A DNA stretch of 64,000 nucleotides. It comes from Planctomycetales bacterium. Lineage in GTDB: Bacteria; Planctomycetota; Planctomycetia; Planctomycetales; Planctomycetaceae. The translations under genes and the position numbers were made by a program. The stretch lies in the NCBI GenBank assembly GCA_028285345.1, contig JANQPT010000012.1, forward strand, positions 248,001 to 312,000, written 5' to 3'. Below the pieces are notes generated by a model that was not told where the DNA came from, did no database searches, and worked only from the letters and a program-made list of their open reading frames with translations. Below are positions 28,119 through 37,100 of this stretch, in pieces (positions within the stretch are counted from its first letter, which is position 1; each line of letters begins with the position of its first letter).

Positions 28119-28155
28119 GGTGGCTGGGGACGGACGTTAGTCCGCCCCCCCAGTA
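28119..28155. repeat. GGTGGCTGGGG hairpin element, partial copy
   Basis: This segment matches, in opposite orientation, the right half of the nested palindrome at 60062-60137 (shared GGTGGCTGGGG, then CGGACGTTAGTCCG and a C-run). It folds as CTGGGG-x-CGGAC / GTCCG-C-run with a GTTA loop. The outer left arm of the complete element seems to be missing. It lies between the 1355-residue gene and the 246-residue gene. Confidence 0.65.
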
Positions 28156-28198
28156 TCAGAATCCGCAGACACAGCAGTCTCCCCGCGCCGCCCGGCGA

Positions 28199-28939
28199 TC
28201 AGGAGCCGCCGTCGTCGGGCGGAGGACCGGCGCTTGCGCCGCGATGGTCTTTGTTCTTCTTTTTGCCCTTCCCTTTGCCCTTGCCCTTTCCTTTCCCCTT
28301 CCCTTTACCGTTGCAAACTCCGTTGCAACATCCGCCCTTGCATTGGCACTGCTTGGGAATCGGAATTCCCTGCAATTCCTTCTGACCGATTTCCGCCAGG
28401 CGGATCACCGCTTCCAGGCTCTCTTGATGCTTTTTCAGTTTCGAAGAGTCTCCCGACTCCGCCGCCTGTTCGGCGAGCAGCCGGTAGTTTTGACGTGAGC
28501 CTTCGATAAATGGTTCCCAATCATTCTTGCCGACCCCCTCCAGCCGCAACGTCCAGGTGACGTAATATTGAGCGTTGGCCATCGCCTCGCGGACACTGGC
28601 TAACAACTTTTGGTCCGGCTGTGATTCTTGCTCCAGCTCTCCCAAAAACGCTTTCAGGTCGAGGTACGCTTCCGGCAACCGTCCGGCGAACATCATCGCC
28701 TGGTCCCGCTGCAAACGAATCTTGTGAGCCGCCGCCACGCGATCCTTGGGGATCATGGCCAATGCATCTTCGTAAAGTTGCACCGCGGCGGGCCAATCCT
28801 GATCGGCCTCCGCCTGCTGCGCTTTCTTGACGGTCTGATCGACGTCGTCGAGGACCATCTTTTGCTGGCCGGGACCGTAATGGTACGCGGCGAAAAATAC
28901 GGGAACCGTCGCCCAGACGAGCAGCATAAAAACTTTCAT
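28199..28939 (-). CDS. Membrane-anchored protein with TPR-like region and Cys-cluster / KG-repeat tail
   Basis: The start is the ATG at 28939 with GGGAGA upstream. The 246-residue product has an N-terminal hydrophobic segment (residues 3-19) and a helical region (WPAAVQLYEDALAMIPKDR, MMFAGRLPEAYLDLKAF) that resembles TPR units. The end is striking: a Cys cluster (CQCKGGCCNGVC) is followed by about eight KG pairs and a KKKNKD tail, then an acidic PPPDDGGS end. The Cys cluster could bind metal; the KG tail may contact nucleic acid or membrane lipid. Its position after two vWA genes is that of a BatC-like TPR protein, an inference from context. Confidence 0.7.
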   Translation of the reverse strand: MKVFMLLVWATVPVFFAAYHYGPGQQKMVLDDVDQTVKKAQQAEADQDWPAAVQLYEDALAMIPKDRVAAAHKIRLQRDQAMMFAGRLPEAYLDLKAFLGELEQESQPDQKLLASVREAMANAQYYVTWTLRLEGVGKNDWEPFIEGSRQNYRLLAEQAAESGDSSKLKKHQESLEAVIRLAEIGQKELQGIPIPKQCQCKGGCCNGVCNGKGKGKGKGKGKGKGKKKNKDHRGASAGPPPDDGGS

Positions 28940-28998
28940 GGGGTTCTCCCGAGAGGTTAGCGAACTTCAGTTCGAACAAATGTTGACAAACAGTGATT

Positions 28999-30018
28999 TC
29001 ATGGGACCGCCGCCGCCTCACGGCGAACTGCGGGCTTTTTCCCGTTATTTTGAACCGGCACCGGCTGGACACCCGGCTTCCAGCGGGTTCCCGCCACGTG
29101 TAGCAACCACGGCAGCACCGCGTAAATCAGCCCACCCAAACCGCAAGCCAAGAGCGCGTACTCGCGGCGGGTCAATTGCTCCAAGGGACTTTCCGTCGCG
29201 GTGGTCGCCAATTGATTGAGCAGCGCCGTGCTGAGGTGTTTCTCATTGCCGTTGTGGTAAACCCCGCCCAGCCGAATCGCGACCTGTCTCAGCGTTGAGA
29301 CATCCTGCCGCGAATGCCGTCCGGAGATGAATGTTCCCTGGCGAGAATCTCCCACACCGATAACCACGGAGTTCGCGATCGACACCGGCAGTTTCGGCAT
29401 CCCGGTCGCGGGAACCGTGTCCCCGTCGCTGATCAGCACCAACGTCGTGCTCCGCGGATTCCAATCCTTCGCCATCGTGCCGGCCGCCTTGATGCCCGAA
29501 AACAGATCGGTCTCGCCCACGGGAAATGCGAAATGCATCGGCAGGTCACCCAGAATATTGCGAATGACCTCCAAGTCCTTCGTATCTTCCACAACGGGCT
29601 TGGCGTCATTATAAAAAGCCACCACGCTGACGCGATAGCGATGCATGTTGACCCGCTCGAAAAACGATTCCATCACCTCAGCGGCCCGCTGCATGCGCGA
29701 TAACTTCTTTTCCGGGCCGGCGTCCTTCAGCCGCATACTCGGAGAAACGTCCAGCACCATCATCAAGTGCTGCATCTCGCTCTCTTCGATCTCTTCCGCT
29801 TTATGCACCTTCGGCTTGAGGATCATCAATGTCGTCAGTCCCCAACAAACGGCAGTGATCGCCAGCACGCTGAGTAGCGGAGCCGCGATCGTCCATGACG
29901 CCGGCCGCTCAGATGGACCGAATGCCAGTGCGGCCACGCGCCGTCGACGGCGCATGTGCAACAGTTCCGCCCCACAGGCGGCGAGAAACACAACAGCGGC
30001 GGCCAATTCCGCTACCAC
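28999..30018 (-). CDS. Membrane vWA-domain protein (BatB-like)
   Basis: The product is 339 residues with a GTG start at 30018 that overlaps the previous gene by 7 nt. Two hydrophobic segments (about 3-20 and 43-68) precede a vWA domain whose metal site DVSPSM lies near residue 91, with the matching GETDLFSGI (T) and ISDGDTVP (D) lines further on. A third hydrophobic segment follows near residue 285-312. vWA domains bind partners through a metal ion. In the order MoxR-DUF58-vWA-vWA this is the second vWA protein. The tail is basic and Pro/Lys-rich. Confidence 0.85.
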   Translation of the reverse strand: MVAELAAAVVFLAACGAELLHMRRRRRVAALAFGPSERPASWTIAAPLLSVLAITAVCWGLTTLMILKPKVHKAEEIEESEMQHLMMVLDVSPSMRLKDAGPEKKLSRMQRAAEVMESFFERVNMHRYRVSVVAFYNDAKPVVEDTKDLEVIRNILGDLPMHFAFPVGETDLFSGIKAAGTMAKDWNPRSTTLVLISDGDTVPATGMPKLPVSIANSVVIGVGDSRQGTFISGRHSRQDVSTLRQVAIRLGGVYHNGNEKHLSTALLNQLATTATESPLEQLTRREYALLACGLGGLIYAVLPWLLHVAGTRWKPGVQPVPVQNNGKKPAVRREAAAVP

Positions 30019-30932
30019 GGCGTATACCTCAATCCAAACATGGCCAGACTGCTCATTCCCAGCACGATCAGTCCCGCCAGGCTATACGGGAAAAAATTGT
30101 CCATCGTTTCCGCGGCGGTCCGTTCCAGTCGAGTCTCCTGCATCTCATCAATTCGTTGAAAGACCGTATCCAGCGCGTTGGGATCTTCCGGTTCGAAAAC
30201 CTCTCCTCCCGTCATGCCCGTGATATTCACAACCGCATCAGGAACCCCGGAGGATGCGATGTGAATCGCGTACACGACGATATTGTCCTTACTCAATTCT
30301 TGAGCGATTTTGACATCGTTGCCGCCGTACAGGTCGGAGCTGTATCCGTCGGAGATCAATACGATCATCCGGTCTCCCTCTTCACGCTCGGTGAGCACTT
30401 CCCGGCAGGACCGCAGTGCTTTTCCGATCGACGTTCCGCCGAGCCAATAGGGACGGCCGCGATTCTTCGGATCCATAAACGGCGGCGAACAGCGAATTGC
30501 GGAGACATCGGTGGTCAGCGGAACCCAATGCAAAACCTCGTTGCCGAAGAAGGTCAATCCGAACGCGTCCCCTTCACGGTAATCCACAAAACGGTTGATC
30601 GCCTCCATCGAACCGTCGTAGCGCGTTCCCTCACCGAAGGAAGCCCTCATGCTGGCCGAGACGTCGACGCAGAGCTCGATATTCGTGAGCACCCGCTTCG
30701 TCTTCGGCGCGCTGAGCTGTTGAGGGCCGGCTAAAACCAGCACCACCACCCCCAATAAGAGCGCCGGCAGCGACTGCGCCAAATTGATCGGCAGCCCGTA
30801 CCGGCGGCCCTGTGTTTGCACGCCATGGTCGAACGGCAAGACCACACGCTTTCCGCCCCGCCGCCACGTCCAAACCAGCAGCGCCAGCGGAATGACCAGC
30901 AACAGTAATAGCCACGGATGGGTAAAACTCAT
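30012..30932 (-). CDS. Membrane vWA-domain protein (BatA-like)
   Basis: The product is 306 residues. Its N-terminus (FTHPWLLLLLVIPLALLVW) is typical of BatA proteins, followed by a second membrane segment at about 50-68 and a vWA domain with the metal site DVSASM near residue 90, plus GTSIGKALR and ISDGYSSDLYGG lines. A last membrane segment lies near 280-300. It overlaps the next gene by 7 nt and follows the upstream gene by 9 nt, strong signs of translational coupling. Together with MoxR it probably forms a membrane-linked complex. Confidence 0.88.
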   Translation of the reverse strand: MSFTHPWLLLLLVIPLALLVWTWRRGGKRVVLPFDHGVQTQGRRYGLPINLAQSLPALLLGVVVLVLAGPQQLSAPKTKRVLTNIELCVDVSASMRASFGEGTRYDGSMEAINRFVDYREGDAFGLTFFGNEVLHWVPLTTDVSAIRCSPPFMDPKNRGRPYWLGGTSIGKALRSCREVLTEREEGDRMIVLISDGYSSDLYGGNDVKIAQELSKDNIVVYAIHIASSGVPDAVVNITGMTGGEVFEPEDPNALDTVFQRIDEMQETRLERTAAETMDNFFPYSLAGLIVLGMSSLAMFGLRYTPW

Positions 30933-30941
30933 AATCGTCTG

Positions 30942-31793
30942 CTACGAAACAGTCTCGTGAGAAACCGGCTCCAACGCGTCGGCTGGCAAATTCCGATATG
31001 GCTGCAGCATCTGTGCGACATCCACACTCCCCGCATCCGCCGCCGCATCAGCGGGACGGTGCAACCACTCTTCCAACTGCCGCAACAGCGGTCCGGCATC
31101 CGGATGATTGCGCAAATCGCTCATCACATGCGCGGCAGCTTTATCCTCCCAGCCCAGCTTCTTGCGCCAAAAGCTGACCAGCATCAATTCCAACTCCGCC
31201 ATTTCCTCCCGGCTCAATTCCCCGCGGAGCGCCTCGTCTACGCGCTCATTGAGCCGGTCGGCCAGTGAACGTTGCGTCATTGCCGAGTCACCGTCGATTG
31301 CCGCGTCTCGCTTGCGTTTGATCATCAGAATTCCCATCAAACAAGCCAGCCAGACGACCCCCGCCAGAATCATCAACGTTTGATACCCGCCCACGGCACT
31401 CCAACCGGTGGGAGTCAGCGCGTTTGGCTCGACACGGTCGGCCGCCAAGACCGACTCGATCGTGACGGCCACTTGCGGCAATTCGCCGCCGGCCGACTGA
31501 TCCTTGCGCTGCAAATAATCCGACAGGTTAAAGACGCCCGGTTTGAGGGCGTAGTATTCCAAGTCGTAGCGAAAATCGCTGCCGTGCGGATACGTCGCCA
31601 CAATCCGCACGATCACCGGCGTCTCCTCCGTGATCGGCTTCACCTCCAATTCGGGTCCGGGCAAGACCACTTGTTCCAATCGTCCCGCCATGCCGACGGA
31701 GACCTTCCCCGGCGCATCATTCGCGAGTGCCGGCAGCGCAGCGGCCAGCACAACGGCGATGCATCCCAGATTGAAAAACCTCTGCAGACCCAT
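30942..31793 (-). CDS. Exported membrane protein between DUF58 and vWA genes
   Basis: The start is the ATG at 31793, whose first base is the last base of the DUF58 stop (TAATG overlap), a classic coupling signal; a longer frame runs through the DUF58 gene and is rejected. The 283-residue product has a signal peptide (1-27), an outside domain with a YALKPGVFNLSDYLQRKDQ line, one membrane segment at about 143-163, and a helical Glu-rich cytoplasmic part. It sits where many MoxR operons carry a DUF4381-like or unknown protein. No motif gives its role. Confidence 0.8.
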   Translation of the reverse strand: MGLQRFFNLGCIAVVLAAALPALANDAPGKVSVGMAGRLEQVVLPGPELEVKPITEETPVIVRIVATYPHGSDFRYDLEYYALKPGVFNLSDYLQRKDQSAGGELPQVAVTIESVLAADRVEPNALTPTGWSAVGGYQTLMILAGVVWLACLMGILMIKRKRDAAIDGDSAMTQRSLADRLNERVDEALRGELSREEMAELELMLVSFWRKKLGWEDKAAAHVMSDLRNHPDAGPLLRQLEEWLHRPADAAADAGSVDVAQMLQPYRNLPADALEPVSHETVS

Positions 31794-32656
31794 TACCGGC
31801 TTCCTCGTGAAAAGACATCCCGCGAGGCGAAGAACTGACGGAGTTTGTGCACAAACGGCTGGTCGGTCTCGATCACCAAATGATCGATTCCCCCCCGCTT
31901 CAGTTCCTGTTCGATCGTCTCTTGATCCAGCCATTGGCGTCGGCCGTGTGTCACAAATCGGTTGCCCGTCTCCGCTTCGCGGGCCCGCAGAAACCCGCTG
32001 CCCCGCAACTCCGATTCGGCGGGATCGCGGAATTGCAGCACGACGCAATCGTGAAATTGGTTGAATTGCTTCAGAGCCGGCAGCGCGGTGGGGTCGTGCA
32101 GATCGCTGAAGACAATGACCAGCGCCCGATGGCTGACGCTGCTGTCGAGTTCTGAAATCCGCCGCCCGACCGTCGTCCGCTCGTCATAGCGGAACTTGCG
32201 CAACCGAATCAGCCACTGCATGATTTGGTCTCTGGACAAGCTGGGAGAGATCCGCAAATCGCGCTCGCCAACTCCCAAAATGCCCACCGGGCTGATTCGA
32301 TCCAAACAGGCCAGCGCAATTCCCCCAGCCACCTGCAGTGCCAAACCGTACTTACTTTTCGCTTGAGAGCTGATCGTCATCGACGCCGACGTGTCGATCA
32401 GCAGGTAACAAGGCATCCGTTTGGGCGTCTCGTACTCCTTGACAAACAGCTTTCGCGTCCGCGCCGTCACCCGCCAGTCGATACTCTTGATCGAATCGCC
32501 GATCTCGTACGGGCGGGATTGAAAATATTCAACACCGGCACCCAAAAACGGCGAGCGATCGGTCCCGTAGCTCAGACTGTCCGCCAGGCGTTTCACGGCG
32601 ATGTAGAATTGCCGCGAATTCAACGGGTCGACCTGGTCTAAAAAACCTTCCATCAC
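31793..32656 (-). CDS. DUF58 protein of the MoxR/vWA operon
   Basis: The 287-residue product has the DUF58 hallmark GVEYFQSRPYEIGDSIKSIDWRVTART at about 41-67, followed by a vWA-like metal site DTSASM near 88. It begins with MM, so either of two adjacent ATGs may be used. DUF58 proteins are partners of MoxR ATPases in membrane stress and metal-loading systems. It is 48 nt downstream of the MoxR gene and overlaps the following gene by one base, so the genes are probably translated together. Confidence 0.9.
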   Translation of the reverse strand: MMEGFLDQVDPLNSRQFYIAVKRLADSLSYGTDRSPFLGAGVEYFQSRPYEIGDSIKSIDWRVTARTRKLFVKEYETPKRMPCYLLIDTSASMTISSQAKSKYGLALQVAGGIALACLDRISPVGILGVGERDLRISPSLSRDQIMQWLIRLRKFRYDERTTVGRRISELDSSVSHRALVIVFSDLHDPTALPALKQFNQFHDCVVLQFRDPAESELRGSGFLRAREAETGNRFVTHGRRQWLDQETIEQELKRGGIDHLVIETDQPFVHKLRQFFASRDVFSRGSR

Positions 32657-32704
32657 GATTCCTTAGCGCGGGGAATGTCAGTCGGTCATCGGCAAGTTCA
32701 TCAA

Positions 32705-33763
32705 TCAATGGGGAGAGGAATTGGCTCCAACCGGCTTCTGTAACACGGAGGGTGTCGCCCCCATGTCTCGCAGGATATCCTGCAAAACGTCGGCGCCGGA
32801 CAGTCCGTCCGCCAACGCCTCGTAATTCAGGCGAATACGGTGCAGCACCACATCTTCGGCCAGTGCGAACAAGTCTTCGGGAATGACATAGTCCCGGTTG
32901 TGGATCAAAGCGCGGGCACGTGACGATTTAATCAGAGCGATCCCCGCTCGCGGGCTCGTACCCAACTCGATATTGCGATGGTTCCGTGTGCGATTGACCA
33001 GTTCCACGACGTGTTCCAAGAACGTGTCGCTGACATGCACGTCGTTCACCGCGTTCATGCAGCGGACAAGGTCGGCAGGATGGCCCACCGGTTCCTTCTG
33101 CAGAATGTCAAACTCGGTTTGCACGACCGCACCGCGATCTTCCTGTTTGATTCCCAGCGCCATATTTCGCTTGAGGACCTCTCGTTCTTCGTCGTGCGTC
33201 GGATAGTCCAGGCGGTGGCACAGCATAAAACGGTCAAGCTGCGCTTCGGGCAGTTCGAACGTTCCCGCTTGTTCGACCGGGTTCTGTGTGGCGATCACCA
33301 AAAACGGCGCCGGCAAATCAAAGGTCTCGTCCCCGATGGTGACCTTCTGCTCCTGCATCGCTTCTAATAACGCGCCTTGCACCTTGGGTGCGGCACGGTT
33401 GATTTCATCGGCAAGCAGCAGATTGGTGAATATGGGCCCCGTCTTGGTGAGGAAGTCGTTTGTCTTTTGGTCCAGAATCTGCGACCCCAAGATGTCCGAG
33501 GGGAGCAGGTCGATCGTAAACTGAATGCGGGCAAACTTCAGATCGATCGACTTCGACAGCACCGACACCAGCAACGTCTTTGCTAATCCCGGCACCCCTT
33601 GCAGCAACAAGTGCCCGCCGGTGAACAGAGCAATCAACAGTCGCTCAACGACCGTCTCCTGTCCCACGACGACGGTACCGACGCGGTCGCGCACAGACTC
33701 AACGAAGTGGGAATTCTCGGAAAGAGCCTCGCCGCTATGATTGCCCTGATCTGCAGTCTGCAT
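32705..33763 (-). CDS. MoxR-type AAA+ ATPase
   Basis: The start is the ATG at 33763; a frame reaching 33859 adds a Pro-rich leader without SD. The 352-residue product has the MoxR Walker A motif GVPGLAKT near residue 50 and Walker B / inner line LLADEINRAAPKVQGALLEAMQE near 112-134. The sensor line ATQNPVEQAGTFELPEAQLDRFML follows. MoxR proteins act as chaperones for vWA proteins. It opens the probable seven-gene operon that runs on the minus strand to 23985. Confidence 0.92.
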   Translation of the reverse strand: MQTADQGNHSGEALSENSHFVESVRDRVGTVVVGQETVVERLLIALFTGGHLLLQGVPGLAKTLLVSVLSKSIDLKFARIQFTIDLLPSDILGSQILDQKTNDFLTKTGPIFTNLLLADEINRAAPKVQGALLEAMQEQKVTIGDETFDLPAPFLVIATQNPVEQAGTFELPEAQLDRFMLCHRLDYPTHDEEREVLKRNMALGIKQEDRGAVVQTEFDILQKEPVGHPADLVRCMNAVNDVHVSDTFLEHVVELVNRTRNHRNIELGTSPRAGIALIKSSRARALIHNRDYVIPEDLFALAEDVVLHRIRLNYEALADGLSGADVLQDILRDMGATPSVLQKPVGANSSPH

Positions 33764-34163
33764 GCTGTGCCTCGATCTCAGCGGGAATGGAAGCGCGCAC
33801 TCTCCGCCCGGCAGCGGGCGGCCCGGTCGGCTAGGACTCGTTGTGCCATCTTCGTTCACTGTAAAGGATATTCATATGGTCGTCTATATTCTACTGTTAG
33901 ATTACGTATGTAAGTCAAATTTGTTTACAAAAAAACTTTGCGGATTGTGCCGGCGGGTCCGACGCACCGCGTCGTCGATTGCCGCGAATTGAATTGCATT
34001 GCTATCTGTGGTCTGACAGAATGTCCTCTGGCGCTGCAATGCGGGTTGGCGGGGACGACATCCTGAAATTCCCGCCGTCTGAGAAACTTCGAGCGACAAG
34101 TGACTGAGGCACATCGTCTACGGGCGTTGAACCCATGCAATTTCGGAAAGCGAATGGGCTGAT
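33764..34163. promoter_or_regulatory. Divergent intergenic region of MoxR operon and kinase gene
   Basis: This 400-nt stretch separates the MoxR start (minus) from the kinase start (plus) and must carry promoters for both. Roughly 33865-33945 is clearly richer in A and T than its surroundings (ATTCATATGG, TTTGTTTACAAAAAAAC). No exact -35/-10 pair was singled out and no operator was recognised. No coding frame is convincing. Confidence 0.4.
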
Positions 34164-37100
34164 GTGATCGGCAAAGAACTTGATGGACGATATCTGCTGA
34201 AAGAGAAGCTTGGGCACGGCAACCAAGGTGATGTCTATTTAGCCCGGGATGAGAAGCTCGAACGCCAAGTCGCGATCAAATTGCTCAACCCCAATTTCGC
34301 CGCCAGTGCCCAAGATTCCGAAGTCAGCGAGCGGCTCCGTCGAGAAGCCAAGCTGACCGCCCGGTTCGAGCATCCGCACGTCGTCAAATTGTACGACTAC
34401 CACCTCTCCCCCGACGGCCGTCCCTATCTGGTGATGGAGTATCTCGCCGGGACGACGATGGAGAAGCTCAATCCACCGCTGACGGCCGAAGAGCTTCGGC
34501 TGCTGGTGACACAAATCGGCTATGCCCTGCAGAACGCTCACGAAAACGGCCTCGTGCACCGCGATATGAAGCCGGCCAACATCATGTTCGTCGACCGCGG
34601 CAAGCCGTTAAAGCGGTTTCTCCTGTTGGATTTGGGGATCGCGAAACTTGTCGACATTACTGCCGACAAGACCGCCGCCGCCGGTCAAAACACTTGGGCC
34701 GGCGCCGGGACGCTGCTCTACATGTCGCCCGAACAGGCCAAGGGGGGGTCGGGGGATCACCGCAGCGATATCTACTCGCTGGGGTGCGTGCTGTACGAAT
34801 TCCTGACCGGGCGGGCTCCGTTTTTGGAGCGGGCGACTTCGCCGGTCGAGTTGTGGAAAGCGATCCTCGATGAACCGCCGCCCCGATTGGGAACGGCGGC
34901 TCCCGCCGTGACCTTCGACGAGAAGTTGGAGAAGTTGCTGCAAAAGTGCTTGCAAAAGATGCCGGGCGACCGGCCGCAATCCGTCCAAGATGTCGTCGAA
35001 CGCTTCGAAGAAGCAACACGCGAGCTGCAGCTTCACCGAACCGAATTGTCAACTTCAGTGCCAACCGCAACTCAGTGCGCGGAGACTTGGGTCGAAGAAG
35101 ATATGAAAGAAGCGCTCGAACAGCCCGATCAGACGCAGCCCGATCAGACGCAGCCCGATCAGACGCAGTCGGACGAAAACCGGCCTTTCTTGCAGACGAT
35201 TACCGCAGGCACCGCGCCTGAAAGCCCGACCACTCCGGACAACCTGACCGTCACCGAACACATGAGCCCGCTGGCGGAACAAGAGAGTGGCTACGACCCC
35301 GACGACACGGTCATCGTCGACGGAACGGAAAGCTCGCCGCCGTTTGCCAATGACCAGACAATACACGTGGATCAAGATCCCGACCGAACCGTCGAGATGC
35401 CTCCGGAACTAGATCTCGGCTCGACCGTGATCGACATCCCCGCGGTCGATCCGCCCCCCGTCGACGACCCACGCAGCGTTGAGCAGACCATCCTAGACGC
35501 ACCGAATTTGGACCTTCTTGAGGAGGATGCGCCCTACGATGGGCCGGACCAGCCCCACCGCGCTCGAGGACAGTGGATCGACACCCCAGCCGAGCCGACA
35601 TCGAAACGGCTGCCGCTGATCGTTGGCACGGGCGTCGTCGCGACGCTGCTGGTTGGGCTGCTGGTCTTTCTCGTCGTGCGGCAATCGAGAAACGACCAAT
35701 CACAGCCCGACGACAAGATCGTCAGAACCGACCCGGAAATACCGACGCCAGATGAGGCGACGCCTGACAAGACGTTCCCTGATCCGACACCGAAGAAGGA
35801 ACATCAACAGGAACCCGAACCAGATCCCAAACCGGAGCCAAAGCCCGAGCCAAAGCCCGATCCTGTCGCCTCGATCAAATTCATTCCGCCTGAATCACTG
35901 CAAGTCGACGAGGGAACGCCCTGGGAACACGAAATCAAGTTGGAAGGCATGCAGCCTGAGAACTTCCAACCGGTCTTTCATCTGGCGCCCGGAGCGCCCG
36001 ACGGAATGTCACTCTCGGGCAATCAGCTGAGCTGGACCCCCACCGAAGCTCAAGGCGGCGCCGAACCTTTTCGCGTCACCATTCAAGGCTCCGACAAACA
36101 GACCGGCTGGGAGCAATCGCTCGCGTTCAATCTGGCGGTCAACGAGGTGAACCAGCCGCCTAAGCTGGTCGACATCGCCGATCAATTAAAGAAATCGCTG
36201 CAGTCGCCCATCTTTGCGGAGCAGACCTGGCGCTTACAAATCAGCGCGCGCGATGACGATCTGCCGCAAAACCGATTGCAGTTCAAACTGGACAATCATC
36301 CGCCCGGCATGAGTCTCGAACAACCGGACGAGCAAACCGCGCGCATCAGTTGGACGCCCGATTTGACGCACTTGGGCAAATCGGTCGATGTCACCGTCAC
36401 CGTCGACGACGGCAAAGAGTCCGCTGAGCACACGTTCCAACTGCGCGTCTTTCCCGCCCAGGTCGTCACCAACAGTATCGGCATGCAATTCGCGCTGATT
36501 CCCGCCGGAGACTTTGGAATGGGTTCGCCCGATAAGGATGAGACGATCAAAGCGGAGTTCGGAACGTTGGCGAGCTCCGCCGAACTACAAAGCGAACAGC
36601 CGCGGCGGCGCGTCCTGATGAACCGCCCATTTTATCTGGGCCTTTATGAAGTCACTCGCGATCAATTTCAGGAGTTTGTCAAAGAGACCGGCTACCAAAC
36701 CGAGGCCCAATCTGATGAGCGGGGCGGAAACGGATTCTCCGCAGACGGAACCGAGGAATCCGGCGGCAAATATTCCTGGAAGGAGGTCGGATGGGAGCAA
36801 ACGGGTAAGCATCCGGTCGTCAACGTCACCTGGAACGACGCCCAGGCGTTTGCGAACTGGCTGACAGAAACAGAGAGCAAGGAAGCGGGGCGAGCCGTCG
36901 TCTACCGGTTGCCTACGGAAGCCGAGTGGGAATACGCGTGCCGCGCCGGCACCGAGACTTGGTTCTCCATCGGAAACGAGAAAGACAAGCTCACGCAAGT
37001 CGGCAACGTCCCCGACCGATCGTATGCCAAGCGGGGTCTCCGGTTCAGTGGCTACGCCGTCGGCTCGGACGATGGCTACGTCTTCACCGCACCGGTCGGG

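Noticed and set aside
27093-28385. Long open frame (430 codons) on the plus strand opposite the 1355-residue gene
   Set aside because: It lies antisense to a Lys/Ala/Pro-rich coding stretch and reads as Arg/Leu/Phe-rich low-complexity sequence, as expected for a shadow frame.
31794-32048. Extended start for the exported protein gene of the MoxR operon
   Set aside because: The extension runs in another frame through the DUF58 gene and is Arg-rich; the ATG overlapping the DUF58 stop is the better start.
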